Assembly (NCBI RefSeq): GCF_022539665.2
Contig: NC_081337.1
Location: 8,966,679-9,030,678 of the forward strand
Direction of reading: 5' to 3'
DNA from: Daphnia carinata
Lineage: Eukaryota > Arthropoda > Branchiopoda > Diplostraca > Daphniidae
DNA length: 64,000 bases
Part shown: in pieces, positions 1 through 12,159 of the stretch
Position numbering within the stretch: the stretch's first letter is position 1
Layout: the number at the start of each line of letters is the position of its first letter
Program-made: the position numbers and the translations under genes
The notes under the pieces: generated by a model
Told to the model about the DNA's origin: nothing
What the model saw: only the letters and a program-made list of their open reading frames with translations
Databases searched by the model: none

Positions 1-728
1 AAAGGAGTGAGTTCGACAACCTAATACCATTTAGTAAGCAAGAACAGGTATGTAATTTACGAAGATACACTCGGTACACCTCGCAGCTGTACGCTGTGTA
101 TTTCTCCGAGTCTAAAAAACAAACAAATTGATTCGTATAACGAGTAAGTTACCTCCTTACCAGACGCGAACATGTACAGTGTTAAATCTTCGAAGATTGT
201 GCTACATTATCCTCCTTTCATTTGTTGCACGATGCTTTTAGCTGCTTCACATCACACATCTGTAACATCAATGCTTGAAGCTCTACAACTTCTCCCCTAC
301 ACATCATACTAGAAAAAAAAATTTTAAATTAAAATAAAAAAAAGTTTAAAAATGTAAATATATTATACAACTCAGAAAAGATACTGTATCTGCTTTAGTC
401 GGATGATTGGTGTCCGCTGGTGAAGTCATCAGCAATCTCATTTGAAGAAAACGTTTGTTTTAGTGATAGTTGACTCGGTTACGTGCTTTCTTCCCTGTCC
501 CTTTACTTTTGTTTAACTTTCTGCAGTTCGCCAACTTGGAAAATCTGAATACATACGTATGGAAATCAAGTCACGTCTATTCCGTTTCGTAAATTACTAC
601 CGTTATTCTATATTTAGAGTTTGACCCTATTGAAAGATTTGTAACGTTTTTATAAAGCATACAAAAAAAAAAAAACTTCATCGATGGTTTCCATAATTGA
701 ACACTAATAACTCCCTTTAGAATTCCCG
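1..728. other. left-edge spacer, possible exon fragments
   Basis: This is 3' flanking sequence of the mitochondrial carrier gene. No complete gene is visible. A plus-strand stretch open from position 3 ends in AG|GTATGT at 47/48, which looks like a splice donor. A TTTCTGCAG acceptor follows at about 526. The reading phases of these two pieces do not join directly, so they may only hint at a gene running in from the left. The rest is AT-rich with short A/T runs. Confidence 0.25.
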
Positions 729-2027
729 TCATTTCCTATCCTCAATCTTTGACTCACGAAGATACGTCCAAATCGTCAACGTTAAAACCGAATGAGGACC
801 GACGCGTAAATAATTTGCAAGGCACCCCTTGTATAGGCCGAAAACACCCTCGGCCTTGAATACTTTGATGAGACAGTCTAGAGGGCCCGAGTAATAGATT
901 CCTTTTCCGTGCACGTCTAGCGTCTGATTATATAGCCTAGTAGACACAACGTCTAAAGGAGTCATAGCAGCTGCGACAGCAACTCCCGAAAGCATTGCTG
1001 CTGCAAGAGTTGATTTCCAGGAATTGGGTGGCAGTTTCTGGAAAAGAAAAGATCAATTAGTATTCATATTGAAAATTTATCAACCAAAAGTACCCTACAG
1101 TTAAACTATTGATAGTTTCTCTGCTTTTAGTAAACGTGGACAATTGGGCAGCGGAACCAACGCCTGATTTAAATATGATTTTTAGCAATAAAACTAAAGA
1201 TGCTATTATCATCTTAACCTGTTCGCAACATTGATGCTGAAACTCCTCGCCAAAGTCCCGAAACTCCACTGCCACGGTATAACTTGTGCAAAGCAGATAA
1301 AAATCCGGTATGATTATGCTGACAACCCACTGCAATGACTTCACTGGACTGACTTTGCAGCTGTGTCTTTATCTTTAAGAAAACAAAAAACACACATATA
1401 TAGAGAAACTTTAGTAAATGACAACCTTTAAGTTAAATTAACCAGTTTTTACAAGATAGAATGGGCTTGCTGTAAATGCTCCGAAGGCTCCTGAAATAGC
1501 ACCGGCGGCAATACTATAGAAAGGAGATACAGATCCATGGCTATGTGTCCATCCCTGATTTTCAAAGAAGTGATACAAGCCAAGCCTAGTACCATTCATT
1601 GTCCACTGATACCAGAGAGCTGGTACGAGCCTAAAAGTTTGAATTCCATAATTTCAATTTCAATACGATAATAATTTAAATTCAATACCCTTTTTGTAAA
1701 CCTTTGATTCCATCATTCTAAAAGAAAATTAATATAAAGAAATAATTAAAATAGCTGGTTTGCAAACACCACACTATGTTGTGCTTACAATTTTAATGTA
1801 TGACTACCTTTGCTACAACATAAAATGCATGTAGTGAATTTTTATAAAGAACTGAATATGCTCCTCGGGAAAGAAGTTCTCCCTATAAGAAAGATGTCAG
1901 AGAATTGTAAAAAGCTCAAAACAAAGGAATTAAGAACCTGTAGCTGCATTCTGGTTTTAACGACATCCAATGGATTTGTAAAAAGGCATGCCCCACAAGC
2001 AGCTAAGCCACCAAATGCATATTCCAT
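729..2027 (-). CDS. SLC25A35: mitochondrial carrier, SLC25A34/35 type
   Basis: Seven coding exons on the minus strand join in phase: 2027-1938, 1882-1808, 1717-1689, 1630-1453, 1372-1219, 1163-1099 and 1037-729. They give 299 residues, the normal carrier length. Three carrier repeats are visible. Repeat 1 has [15 protein letters not shown] near the N terminus. Repeat 2 has [13 protein letters not shown], where the usual acidic residue is Tyr, as in the SLC25A34/35 branch. Repeat 3 has [13 protein letters not shown]. The family lies in the mitochondrial inner membrane; the substrate of this subgroup is poorly known. The first in-frame ATG follows an in-frame TAG, which supports this start. It could be called SLC25A34 instead, since the two are not separable by eye. 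Confidence 0.93.
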
Positions 2028-2823
2028 TACTGAAATCTTAACTCCTGAGGGCTAATTTAAAGTTCTACAAAATCAATCAACTCAAGGTACCTTTTATTCT
2101 CCTTGATACCTGAATAAAGCCACTTTTATGGTTATTCCCAGCCCATGTGAAGCTGCGTGCCGAATTTTTTATGTAACTGGCTATTAATTATTACCGACTT
2201 ATGTGGACCCACACAACACACGCTGGGTTCACCTGACGATTGAAAAAAATTCGTCTGCATTCTGATTGCACTTGCGATCTTTTATTGCGGCAAAAGCATA
2301 GCTGTAGTTCGTGGGAAATTGATGTGGAGAAGACCACTCACTTCTCTTTGTTGAACTATGCTTAGCTCGGGTAGCTACGGCAAGATTTTGCATTTTATTG
2401 TTACTGCAGGAAAGTACAAGACATGAATAGCCTAATCCAAATTTTTAACCATTATAATTTATTGAGTTTTACAAAGGCACGGTGAAAAGACGCAACAATT
2501 TCGAATCAGGATGTCTAAATAGGGATACGACGATGACGATGTTGAAACGCTCGATCACATAAAGCAGTAGCGCACGGGAGCTATTTCTCACTTTAAAAAA
2601 TACTGTTTCATAAAACAGCTAAGGACCATCATGTTTTAATAGTTTTTAATTTTTTGTCGTTGTATGGAATATAAGGAAGATGAAGAAAAGGAGTACCTCA
2701 GTTAGAGCTTTCTAAAATATGTAAAAATGTGTTTCACTTAGATAACACTACAAATATAAGAAAATTAATTTTTATAGAAGCACACGGTAGAAGCTATTTT
2801 GATATTCTAATTCATAACGTAAT
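2028..2823. other. spacer between SLC25A35 and DNMBP
   Basis: This is the 5' flank of the carrier gene and the 3' flank of the SH3/RhoGEF gene, both on the minus strand. No ORF with family features and no RNA gene was seen. It presumably holds the carrier promoter and the 3' UTR of the neighbour. Confidence 0.6.
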
Positions 2824-5800
2824 TCAACCAAACAATTTTGGATTAGCAGTATCTGTTGCTAACTGGGTTAGATATGCGGCGGGTGCATATCCTTGAATTC
2901 CTTCATCATTTTCTACTAACCACCATTCCGAATTTCCGGCCTCGTCGTGTTTACATAATACGGTGACAAGCTCATTTTCATGCAGATCAATCTCCAAATT
3001 CGTTCGTTTTCGGAACTCATATTCCACTTTGTACACCTAAAAAGAAAATTTTTAGGTTGGTGCAACTAGAAATCAAAAACCATTATCATTACGTTGTTCT
3101 CGGTTGTTGGCAAATCTTTGCTTTCCATTGATGGAATAATATCTTCTATGACGGCGTAAATTGGACTCTCCGCCTTCTCAGAGGAATGGCAAGTTGCACC
3201 TTCTTCTTTCTCGTCACATTCTTCAGTTAGATCGTCTATCTCGCAATAACGATGGGGAGAGTGCGCTCCTTCCGCTCCCAACGCTTCTTCGTAGGAAGGC
3301 GGTAAATCATAAATATTTTCCATGTTTGTTGAAGTTGGATCCTCGTCGAAAACGAGCGTTTCTTTTAATGATTCCAAAGAAGTTGAATTACAAGATGCAC
3401 CGCTAACATCATTCGATCCCAAAGATGCAGAGGATTCGGGTCTTAATAGTTGAGTTGAATGAGATGATGCCAGTCGTGATGCTTGCCCTGATGTCGGTGA
3501 CGAAACCAGGCTCAAGTGTTTGGCTGGTAAGAAACCTCGTACTTCTGTTGCATAAAAAAGAATCAATTAATTAATTACCCATTTTTTTTTCTTTTAGGGA
3601 TTGGTAGAAATCTACCTCCGGCATCAACAAACCAGCGCCCTGTATTGCCCATAGGATCTTCGCGTTTGATGACACCAACAATCAGGCCGGAATTCGCAGA
3701 GAGATCCATAGATTCTTTAATATCACAGCGACCAGTCACCATATACAGCTGCTCAGGTTGATATTTTGAACGAAGCAAATTGACAGTTTCTCGACTTTGC
3801 ACAACCTGAGTCACGTGAAACTAATATAGATATACAAACAACCGAGAGTAAGGTATTGGTAGATGCTTACAATTCCTTCTCCAGGGCTATGATTGCCTAA
3901 AGCTGACGAAAGCCTATTGCGTGCTGGAGTAGTATCGTTTGGTGAAACGGGTCCATCCGTAGACACGACAGACGATGTACGACGAAAAGATTTGTTGATA
4001 AAAGTAACCCTTGATAGGCGTTCAATGGCTCTGCCGTAAGCCACGTAAAAATCTTCATCTATTTCTCCTTGAAGATTAGCAATATCGGAAATCTAAGAAG
4101 ATACCATCAAAAATTTTTAGAACGAACGCTAATTCGTGAGTTCCGATCTATAATACCTCATTTAAATCTAATAAAGATTTAGTAATTCTGCCAACCAACA
4201 ATTTTCTAGCATGCAAAAAGGACGAAATGCAACGCCTGTATATGTTGTAACCATGCTCTGTGATGATTGGAAGTTCTTCCATCAGTTGGCTATTGAGAGC
4301 CAAATGGGTATTCCGGGCTAGATTTTCTTCCTCTTCAAGCTATGAAAACAAGATAATATAAACGTCTACATCCTTTTAAATGGAAATTAAATACTTACAG
4401 TACGTCTCATGGCTGGATCTCTGTTTCTAGCTAAACGTTCACTAGCGATATTCGAGTCAAGCAACTTGTCTCGTCTCTTCACAATTAGCCTTTCGGGGCC
4501 TGTACAAGCATCACAAAGAGCCGTCAAAGGATTACGCACATGTTGGATAACATAGGCGTCCTAGACAAGGAGAACGATGCCATTAAAAAAAACGGCAGGA
4601 AAATAGCCAAAGCACATTTACTCACAAACGAGTTCCAGTGTTGAGAGTATATCATGCGTTGGGCAGTGCGAAAATTATCGATCAATGGAACCCTATTTGC
4701 CTCGCCGTAAAAAAGAGCAAAGGCTTCCGATATTTCGAAATGCGTTTTTGATGTGATCTTCAGCTGATCGCACACTGCCGTAATATCTCGCAGAGCTGTT
4801 TGGACGACACGAAACAGTTCTCCAAAACGAACCTCCACTTCCTCGAAAGCTGTATCTTTTGTCTGGAAGAATAAATCGTATTTAACAAGCGAAATTTTTA
4901 AGAATGAAGTGGGGGCTATACGATATGCCACAAAAGAGGATTCAACGAACCGTCGGCGCAATGCCAAGTGATGTTTTCAATAGCATTCCGATTCTGGAAG
5001 ATTTTTTTGCCACCGAATGCATGCTTAAACGGGAGATTTTCGTACTAAGCTTCTCCTCATGTCCAGAATCTCTATATTTCAAAACAATTTCCTTCTTGCG
5101 CTTGCTCTCGTTGATAAACGTAGCGACGGCACTCATAAGCCCCATGGCTAAAACCAAATTGCTTTTATCCCGATGGTCGTTCTCGGTGTACTATGCAAAC
5201 GAGAAATAAGATACTAACAAATTTAAGCTTGTATAGGGTGATATCCTGTAGGTTAAATTACTTTTATCAATTCACCAAGTATAAGTGAGTACTTCATAAT
5301 ACGCTGAACAGGCTTAATTATGATGGAGCCCATGTTAAAACAAACTATCTGCTGTCGAAGGGTAGCGACACCTTCTTCCAACACTGTGCTGACGCTTGGA
5401 ACATTTTCATACTGAAAAATTTGAAGTAGAATGGCACGGTTACTTAAGTTCCATAAACGATAGCAACAAAAGAACAAGATCAATTACCTTTTCCAACAGG
5501 AACTGTGCATTATCGTGATTAATACAGTAACTGCCATATACTCGACGAAATTCGGGTTCTGTTTGAATAAAACTTTTGCCGATAGAATAATCCGTTGGAT
5601 GGTCTTCTTCACAATTTGTTGTGCATTTGTTCAGCAGGTCGATAAACCGCTCGGACAGTGTTATTACCTTTAAAAACAAAAACACTATAGTTTTTAAAAC
5701 GTAAACAAAAAATAAATTAAGTTTACTTCTAAAATGTTTCCAAAAATAGTTGCAACGTCAACGCCTTTATCTTCGAGATACTGGAGATCATGTAATTTAA

Positions 5801-8496
5801 AAACTTGGCAAGTCAACCTCAAATCCCGGCAATATTCACGTTCCGTTACTAAGAGCTCCGTTATAACTTTCTCTCGTTGCTCTTTGACTTTTTTCCTGAT
5901 AAATTTGGAAAACAAAATGTGGGAAAAGGTGGGTCAGGGTTTTCTAATATTTTTGGTTACCTCATCTCCAAATCACGTAGTTGTTCCTCTTCCATTTTTC
6001 GCTGTCTCTCTTTTTCGATTCTCTGTCGGCGGCCTTCCACGCGATCTTCGCCACCTGCAAATAATTCGTTATCGGTTATTATTATTTTTTTTAACCCGTG
6101 ATACTGTCAGATCACTGCCACGATTCTCACGTGAATGCCATTCTTTTCCAAATTCACAGTAAAATTTTTTGAATTTTCAATGTTGTTTCTACCCAGTGAC
6201 ATGGCGATGAGAAAAATATTTCCTTTCCGTTCTTGTCAATAACACCAAATTGCGCGACGTCACCCAATTGTCCACAACTAGCCAACTGTCTTTGTATTCA
6301 CGTTGTGTGCCAAGTGATACGTTGTCTGGCTTTACCTTGCTTTTTATCACGCTTCTTATCACCCCCGTTTCGGCATTTATTTTCAGGTTTGCTCTCCACG
6401 ATTTCCACATCTTGCCACAAAGTTCTGTTACCAGCTGTATCAATTTTGAAGTGTGGTCTATCAGAAAAGTAAGGCGCAATTTTTGTAAGCCTCTAGCTAC
6501 CGTAACGCATTAAAAATTCCCCTTCTTCAATTCAAAATATAAGAAAATAATGATTCTAAGAAAAAATAACTAAAACTTACTATCAGTAGGAATTTGAGGT
6601 GCGGGCCTGAGTGGTTGCGTAGCTGAATGGAGGTGACTTCCTATGGAATCCGACGAATCTTGACGGCTGAATCTCGGATGAGGATAGTCCGTGGGCGGCG
6701 GTGGGGCTGGTCTCGTGTAGCTCATACGTGAGGCGCCACTTTCGTTCATTTCCAATGAGATGCTTCCACACGCTCCATCGTTGGTATTACCACCCACGCT
6801 TATAATCGTCTCATTCTCGACAAGTTCGGAATCTAATGTTTCTACGGTTGGCTGTACAGATTGTTGTGCTGATACAACATGATGATGGGTCGTTTGTTCG
6901 TTGAAGGATTGAATTTCCTGTCGTCGAGGCGGAATAGGAGGCAATTTTCGTTCGGGTTGTTTTGAGTATTCAATTTGCAGGGTTGTAAGCGTTTGTGACC
7001 ATGACGCCGGCCTTTGTTTCTCACAGGCCTGGCTAGATGAAGTCGATTCCAACAGGTTCAAATTTCGAGTGATGAAACTGTCCAAGCTCATTTGTGCACT
7101 GCCAGCAGAAGCCCCCCAGGTGGTGGCACTACTTCTTCGATTGTTGATTTCATTGGAGGAGAGATTCGACTTGGGAGGAATATCGTTCGTTAATAGGGGA
7201 TCAAAATCCAGCAATAAGTTATTTGATTTGTCTGAATCTAATAGAAAGTCATGCGACTTCGATGGATTATTCGTCGATGGGCCATCACAGTCAACAACAA
7301 TCTGAACAAACAGGGTGGGAAATATGCCTTTTCGACCATTAACTTCGCCTTCCATCCATTCCGCATTCACGTGCTTCAATAAATAAACTGTCTGACCGGT
7401 ATAGAAATCGAGTTCATCGTCCTGCTGGCCATGGAAATCATAACAGGCGATCCCGTAAGGTCTACCGTTTATGTAGTTTTCAACTTCTTTAATTGTGTAG
7501 GATGTGGTTGCAGGTTCTGAGATGGTAGGTGCAACTATGAGTTCTTGAGAGATTCTTGGTGAGTCTTCCGCTATGAAGGAAACGAAGCCAGATGGAAAAA
7601 TGCCAGTTCTTCCTTGAGATTCTCCACAAAGCCATCCATCGTCGGCTGTTCCGGTAACAATAACTTCATCTCCCTTTCTCAGATCTAGTTCATCGGGTAA
7701 TTGAGCAACTAAATGTTGCAGAACAACGGCTCTTCTTCTGCCCAAAGTTCCATTATTTGATGCGCTCTGAAAGAAATAAGGGGGAAAAAATTAGACAAGA
7801 AAAACATTGACAAGATGCTGGAGAGGTTTGCTAAAACAACTTCAGAACGAACGAATACCTGGACAGGACGTAGATCTACTTGCCAAGCTAAGGAAGTGGG
7901 GAAAATACCTTCTCGGCCGTCCGCGCTTCGACCGTACCACCAGTTTGTGTCGACACGATTAAGGCCGACTAAAATTTCACCTAGATCACGAATGCGACAT
8001 TAGGCGGAATGCAGGTTACAATTTTTTTTTGGTGGGTCTAATTACAGGAAATGGTGCAGAAACGCTGCGAATAGCTTAGATTACCAACCTCTTTTAAAAG
8101 AGAGATCGCCAACCTGTTGCTGATCAAAATCTCCCAATGCGGCAAAATAAGGTTGGCCAGGCAAAGCTGGAGGCAAGTGTGTGACAGCAGTCACATTTTT
8201 CTGCGGAAATCGGCCCTTATCGTTGCCTAATTGGCCATAAAACCAGTAGCGGTCTACTATCTGAGTAATCTGGATAAGGAAAGAAAAAAAAAGTCCACAT
8301 AAAGCAACATCGCAGTAATTTACGTCAATGTTTTGAGTGTCGCTATTTATTGTATAAAAAACGGATTGAATAAAGAAAAAATTGTTGTTACCAGAACAAG
8401 ATCGTCGTTTGTCAGTGCCAACTCCCCTTCCAGCTGCGAGTGGAATGAGTAGATAACGCGTCCAATGTATGGCAAGCGGACAGCATTGTTCGCCAT
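2824..8496 (-). CDS. DNMBP: dynamin-binding protein (Tuba) orthologue, SH3x4-DH-BAR-SH3x2
   Basis: Seventeen coding exons join without a frame break to 1399 residues: 8496-8392, 8269-8089, 7980-7859, 7766-6581, 6434-6336, 6054-5961, 5895-5727, 5667-5488, 5411-5262, 5190-4951, 4862-4626, 4560-4399, 4339-4157, 4092-3871, 3820-3616, 3544-3093 and 3036-2824. Four SH3 domains lie at about residues 8-65, 77-133, 148-202 and 238-292, with WWYG, GIFP and similar motifs. A charged linker, a DH (Cdc42-type RhoGEF) domain (about 605-765, with KPVQRIMKYSLIL), a BAR domain (about 780-1105) and two C-terminal SH3 domains follow. This order is that of DNMBP, which links dynamin and actin regulators to Cdc42 at cell junctions. 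A PPSY motif near residue 1258 could bind a Nedd4-type WW domain. The acceptor at 6434 is the least certain; it was chosen because it keeps phase. Confidence 0.93.
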
Positions 8497-8651
8497 CGAC
8501 TGGCCCTTACGGGATCTGAAACAATGCAGACAAGATTTGTTAAACGGAGAACAACAATCACGAAGAACAAGCAAAATCCGGACTATGTTGCCTAGATACG
8601 GTATAACTAAACAGCGCAAGGAATGTGTTTAATCGATAGAAACAAGTAAAA
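8497..8651. promoter_or_regulatory. divergent intergenic segment, likely bidirectional promoter
   Basis: Only 155 bp separate the start codon of the DNMBP-like gene (minus) from that of the coiled-coil gene (plus). A TTTCAG|ATCCCG acceptor-like site just upstream of the DNMBP ATG suggests a 5' UTR exon. No TATA box was seen. A shared promoter is an inference from spacing. Confidence 0.5.
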
Positions 8652-9894
8652 ATGGCTTCGGAGGAAGTGAGCGGCAAGCGAGAACAGATAAAACTTCCTC
8701 TTTTGCCCGACTATATAGTAAATTTCGTGGATTTCAAACGCGAAATGGTAAGATTGGATTATACAGCTGAACAATTACGGCGGGCGTGCCAAGAAGTCGA
8801 GGAAAGACGGAGAAAAATGAGAGACCGTCTCAGACGGGAATCCGACGACGTAGCTGCACGAGCTCACGCGTGTCATCAACGTCAACTACGAGACGACCAA
8901 GAAACGCTCGAGTTACAAAAAAGGGGTAGGCTCATGGCTGAACGTAGACGAATACTAGAAGCCGAACTCCAAACCAGTCGAATGCTTTATCAGGAATTGA
9001 TTCGCAAGCGGGCAAAACTAAAACATTGGCTTGACGGTCTTGAAGAGCATCGATCTTTTCTCAGTGAAATTATATCACACAAAGTTTCACCACGAACTCC
9101 GAGAAGCGCACGACAGTCCAGGTCGACCTCAACGTCAAGGGATGAGGAAGACAAGATCGTGGAAGTGATGCAAAATCCTATTTTGATTCGTTGCCGCTTG
9201 GCTCACAAGGAACGCAATGTTATCGCCCAATCACGTATGGTTTTCCAAGCGTGTCAACTGATGGATCGCTGTTGCGGCTCCGCAATCGAAAAGAATGAAA
9301 GCAATGTTGGCAGGGAGAATTTGGAAATGATAACGCCTTCTTCTCGATTGAATTTCAATAGAGGAGGGGGATTGCAATCTGGTTTAAATGACCAAATATT
9401 TGCCATGATTCATCGGTAAAACTACGAAATAGAAAATAGCATTTGATTTAAATAACGAAGCAGCATTCTGTTAATTTTTTACCTATAGCATGTACAAACA
9501 ATTCATCGCTCCCAAAAGTAGCAGTTGTGATCCGTTAGGTAATTTGGCCGCTCTGGAACGTTACGCTTACTACGTATTGCAAATGGTTGATGCTTGCGAT
9601 CCTGCCATGCTCAAGAAAATCATTGCCAAAGTAGTAATTGACAAGAAAAAAACTATGGAACAAGAGAAAGCAAAGCGGGAAGCAGCTCATCGGGCTGAGC
9701 GTGAACGTAAAGCGCAGGCCAACGCCATGTCGGCTCCGTCGCAATTTAGGAGAGTAACAGTCGTCAACCGTAATCTATTGCGAGGCATTACACGATTTGC
9801 AGCGCCACGCGGAAAACTCACTACTGATTCTCAGGAGGAAGTCGAAATTGCTCCAGATGATGAGCTTCTCTATCTCTTCCGGCTGCAACTGTGA
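8652..9894 (+). CDS. coiled-coil protein, CFAP100/DUF4200-like
   Basis: Two exons, 8652-9415 and 9489-9894, join in phase across a 73-bp GT..AG intron and encode 389 residues. The first half (about residues 20-140) is a long charged coiled coil starting FVDFKREMVRL and ending near LDGLEEHRSFLSEI, which fits the DUF4200 pattern. The C-terminal part has an LAALERYAYYVLQMVDA helix followed by a long basic helix rich in K, E and R and then FRR. That resembles the tail of CFAP100/CCDC37, a regulator of inner dynein arms of motile cilia. Axonemal function is inferred only from this resemblance. It could be another DUF4200 member such as CFAP73 or CCDC42. It is divergently paired with the DNMBP-like gene. 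Confidence 0.6.
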
Positions 9895-10242
9895 TCAGTA
9901 CATGATCGGAGTGTAATCACGATAACATATCAAATTTTCTTTTCATGTCTTGTAGTTCTGTATAGCATGGAGTACAATTTAAATTGTATCATTATCTCGG
10001 TTACGTTTCTTTTTATTTCCGCCTTCCACACGCATCTTGATTGCACTTTCTTCAGATCTTCACAAGGCGACTAGTCTTTTACGAAACAAAAGGCAAAAAA
10101 AAAAATGAACAAAATTTCGATTATCAAATTCAGAATTGGAGAACACGTGGGATACAATATCAGCGATCATGCCAGAGTCAACGAGGGGTTTAAAACAGAC
10201 AACAAACAATGTAGATCAGTATGAAAGAAAGAAGTCAGCGAC
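9895..10242. other. convergent 3' ends
   Basis: The coiled-coil gene (plus) and the ZIP gene (minus) converge here, so the segment must hold both 3' UTRs. TTTATT at about 10010 reads AATAAA on the minus strand and may be the ZIP polyadenylation signal. Confidence 0.5.
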
Positions 10243-11364
10243 TTAATGGTGGGAACCCATTGTGATTGTTACTAATGCCATAGCAACAAATCCAAGAAAG
10301 TGGAAGGCGACTTTTGCCATCCTGTCTTTGGAATTTGCCAGTTCAGCCGGAACTAGCTCGAGGAATGTGACGTGAATAAATATACCAGCAGCAAGCGATT
10401 GGAAAATGGCTGAGGCGACGGATCCTCCGGTACCGGGTGCTTGTTGAACAATCAGACCAAGAAAAATGCCTAGCGGGACGGCTAAGGAAAAAATGAGAAT
10501 ATATTTGACACCTTGTTTAAGGGTCAAATGTTGGCGAGCCATGGTAATGCCAACTGAGAAGGCAATGAGAGCTTCATGAAAGACGATCGCGAAAAACAGG
10601 TGGAAGATTTTCATTGGATCTGTTTGCAAGCCAAGGGCCATGCCTTCAAACATTGAGTGAATGCTGATGGCCATATAAAGCAAGGCTAGACGAAGGGTTC
10701 CCCCGGACTTGTTCTTGAGTATCATTTCAACTTGATGATGGCTACAGTTTGGTCCTGCTTGGGGTATTTTTTTAGGACTATGTGATTCATCGCTATCTTC
10801 TTCTTTGAAAGTGACCATGGGGACATTTTGGTAGATTCTTGGGAGATTGACTTCTTTCAGAACAGAAGGACTCTCTGGTGAGACTACTTCCAACGGTTTT
10901 TTCCCCAGTAGTTGTTCAGAAGCACTTTCATCTCTAACCGTCTTGTAGTAATTCAATTTAGTTGATCTTTCAGTCTCATCGAGATTTTGGGAAATTTCCC
11001 AGGTCCCCTTCTGTAAGTTCTTGGATTGCTGACATTGCAGGATAAGTTGTTCAACTGACATGATAAGGAAGAAGCCTAGTATACATGTAAACTCTGCCGC
11101 AGGAAAGTCAGTTGTAATATTAAGGTCTTCAAGCACTTTCCGTGTTTTGTCCTGGGCATATGGAAGAAGGCCTAGAAAGCACATTGCAATGAAAACACCC
11201 CCGGCCATACAATTACAGAAAGACATTATCCGTTCGGTGCCACGACTAAAATTGCAATCCTTTGATGATTTTTTGGCAACAATACATACAGGGATCAGGG
11301 CGCATATGGTCATAACAATATAAACGATCAGCGCAGTAACCACCAGCAAAACTTGGCTATCCAT
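10243..11364 (-). CDS. ZIP family zinc transporter (SLC39A1/2/3 subgroup)
   Basis: An intronless ORF of 373 residues, close to the usual 310-380 for this subgroup. Membrane segments can be seen at about residues 5-30, 45-68, 88-110, 222-245, 255-278, 284-306, 317-340 and 350-370, matching the eight-helix ZIP fold. Helix 4 holds HSMFEGMALGLQ and helix 5 HEALIAFSVG, the paired metal-site motifs of ZIP1-3. The long loop between helices 3 and 4 is variable and has a small SHHQ metal-binding-like cluster. The family moves Zn2+ into the cytosol, mostly at the plasma membrane. It lies head to head with OTUD5 across about 0.8 kb. ZIP1, 2 and 3 cannot be told apart by eye, so no single symbol is given. 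Confidence 0.9.
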   Translation of the reverse strand: MDSQVLLVVTALIVYIVMTICALIPVCIVAKKSSKDCNFSRGTERIMSFCNCMAGGVFIAMCFLGLLPYAQDKTRKVLEDLNITTDFPAAEFTCILGFFLIMSVEQLILQCQQSKNLQKGTWEISQNLDETERSTKLNYYKTVRDESASEQLLGKKPLEVVSPESPSVLKEVNLPRIYQNVPMVTFKEEDSDESHSPKKIPQAGPNCSHHQVEMILKNKSGGTLRLALLYMAISIHSMFEGMALGLQTDPMKIFHLFFAIVFHEALIAFSVGITMARQHLTLKQGVKYILIFSLAVPLGIFLGLIVQQAPGTGGSVASAIFQSLAAGIFIHVTFLELVPAELANSKDRMAKVAFHFLGFVAMALVTITMGSHH

Positions 11365-12159
11365 CTTTAACGGCTAGGACGGGATTTTAATGGAATGTTT
11401 TGTCTTTCGAATCGTCTTTGTTACAAATCACTCTTCCCATTCACCAGACCAGATGCCAGTGACTGTGAACGTTCACTCTGTATCGGAAAAACTCGACTAC
11501 TTGAGACAACGACACTTGAAAACACTTCTCTTGTGCCTTGAGCGAAAAATTAACCCGAGATCGGTCAACACCCTCTGTCGGCCGATTTATATTTTCGTAT
11601 TTTTGTTATGTTTGATTTTCTTTTGCTTTCGTTTTACTTCCTGCTATAGCTACGACAATTATCTATGACAATGTGATGAATTCTCCTACCTTCAAGGTTT
11701 TCGCGTCACGTATTCTTGGTAAGACGCTGACCGTCCTTAAGGAAACCAATTCTACTGCGACAAGAAAAAGCCGTCTCAAATCCTCAATGTCACAATGTTA
11801 TACTTGCTGAGCAGACTAGAATATGCCGTCAACATTTTATCAAACCCTGGTTGCCTACTTTAATAAAGAAATTCACAACTAAAACAAAAAGCAACTAACT
11901 AGGTTTTAGTTAAGACAATAAATTTAATTTAAGCCATGCAACAGTTTAGAAAATCAGCAACCCTTAAAGAAAAGACTAGATCGAATTTTTTTTCCCTTTC
12001 CATCGACGTGGCAACATTCGAATAATTTATTTAGAATAATATCACGGCCATCTTTCGCGAAAAGACGTGGGTAAAGATAAGGGATTATTACTTTAAACTT
12101 TTAAGAGTTCGTTCTGAAGACGTATAAAGTGGGAAGAAAGTTATATTTGCGTAAGCACC
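11365..12159. promoter_or_regulatory. divergent ZIP/OTUD5 intergenic region
   Basis: About 795 bp separate the two divergent start codons. A plus-strand ORF inside it (11390-11668) has no family features and is probably chance. The segment presumably holds both promoters; no clear core element was identified. Confidence 0.45.

Noticed and set aside
6189-6479. 96-codon minus-strand ORF frame between the SH3 and DH regions of DNMBP
   Set aside because: An acceptor at 6434 and donor after 6336 give a different, charged and in-phase frame that joins cleanly to the next exon.
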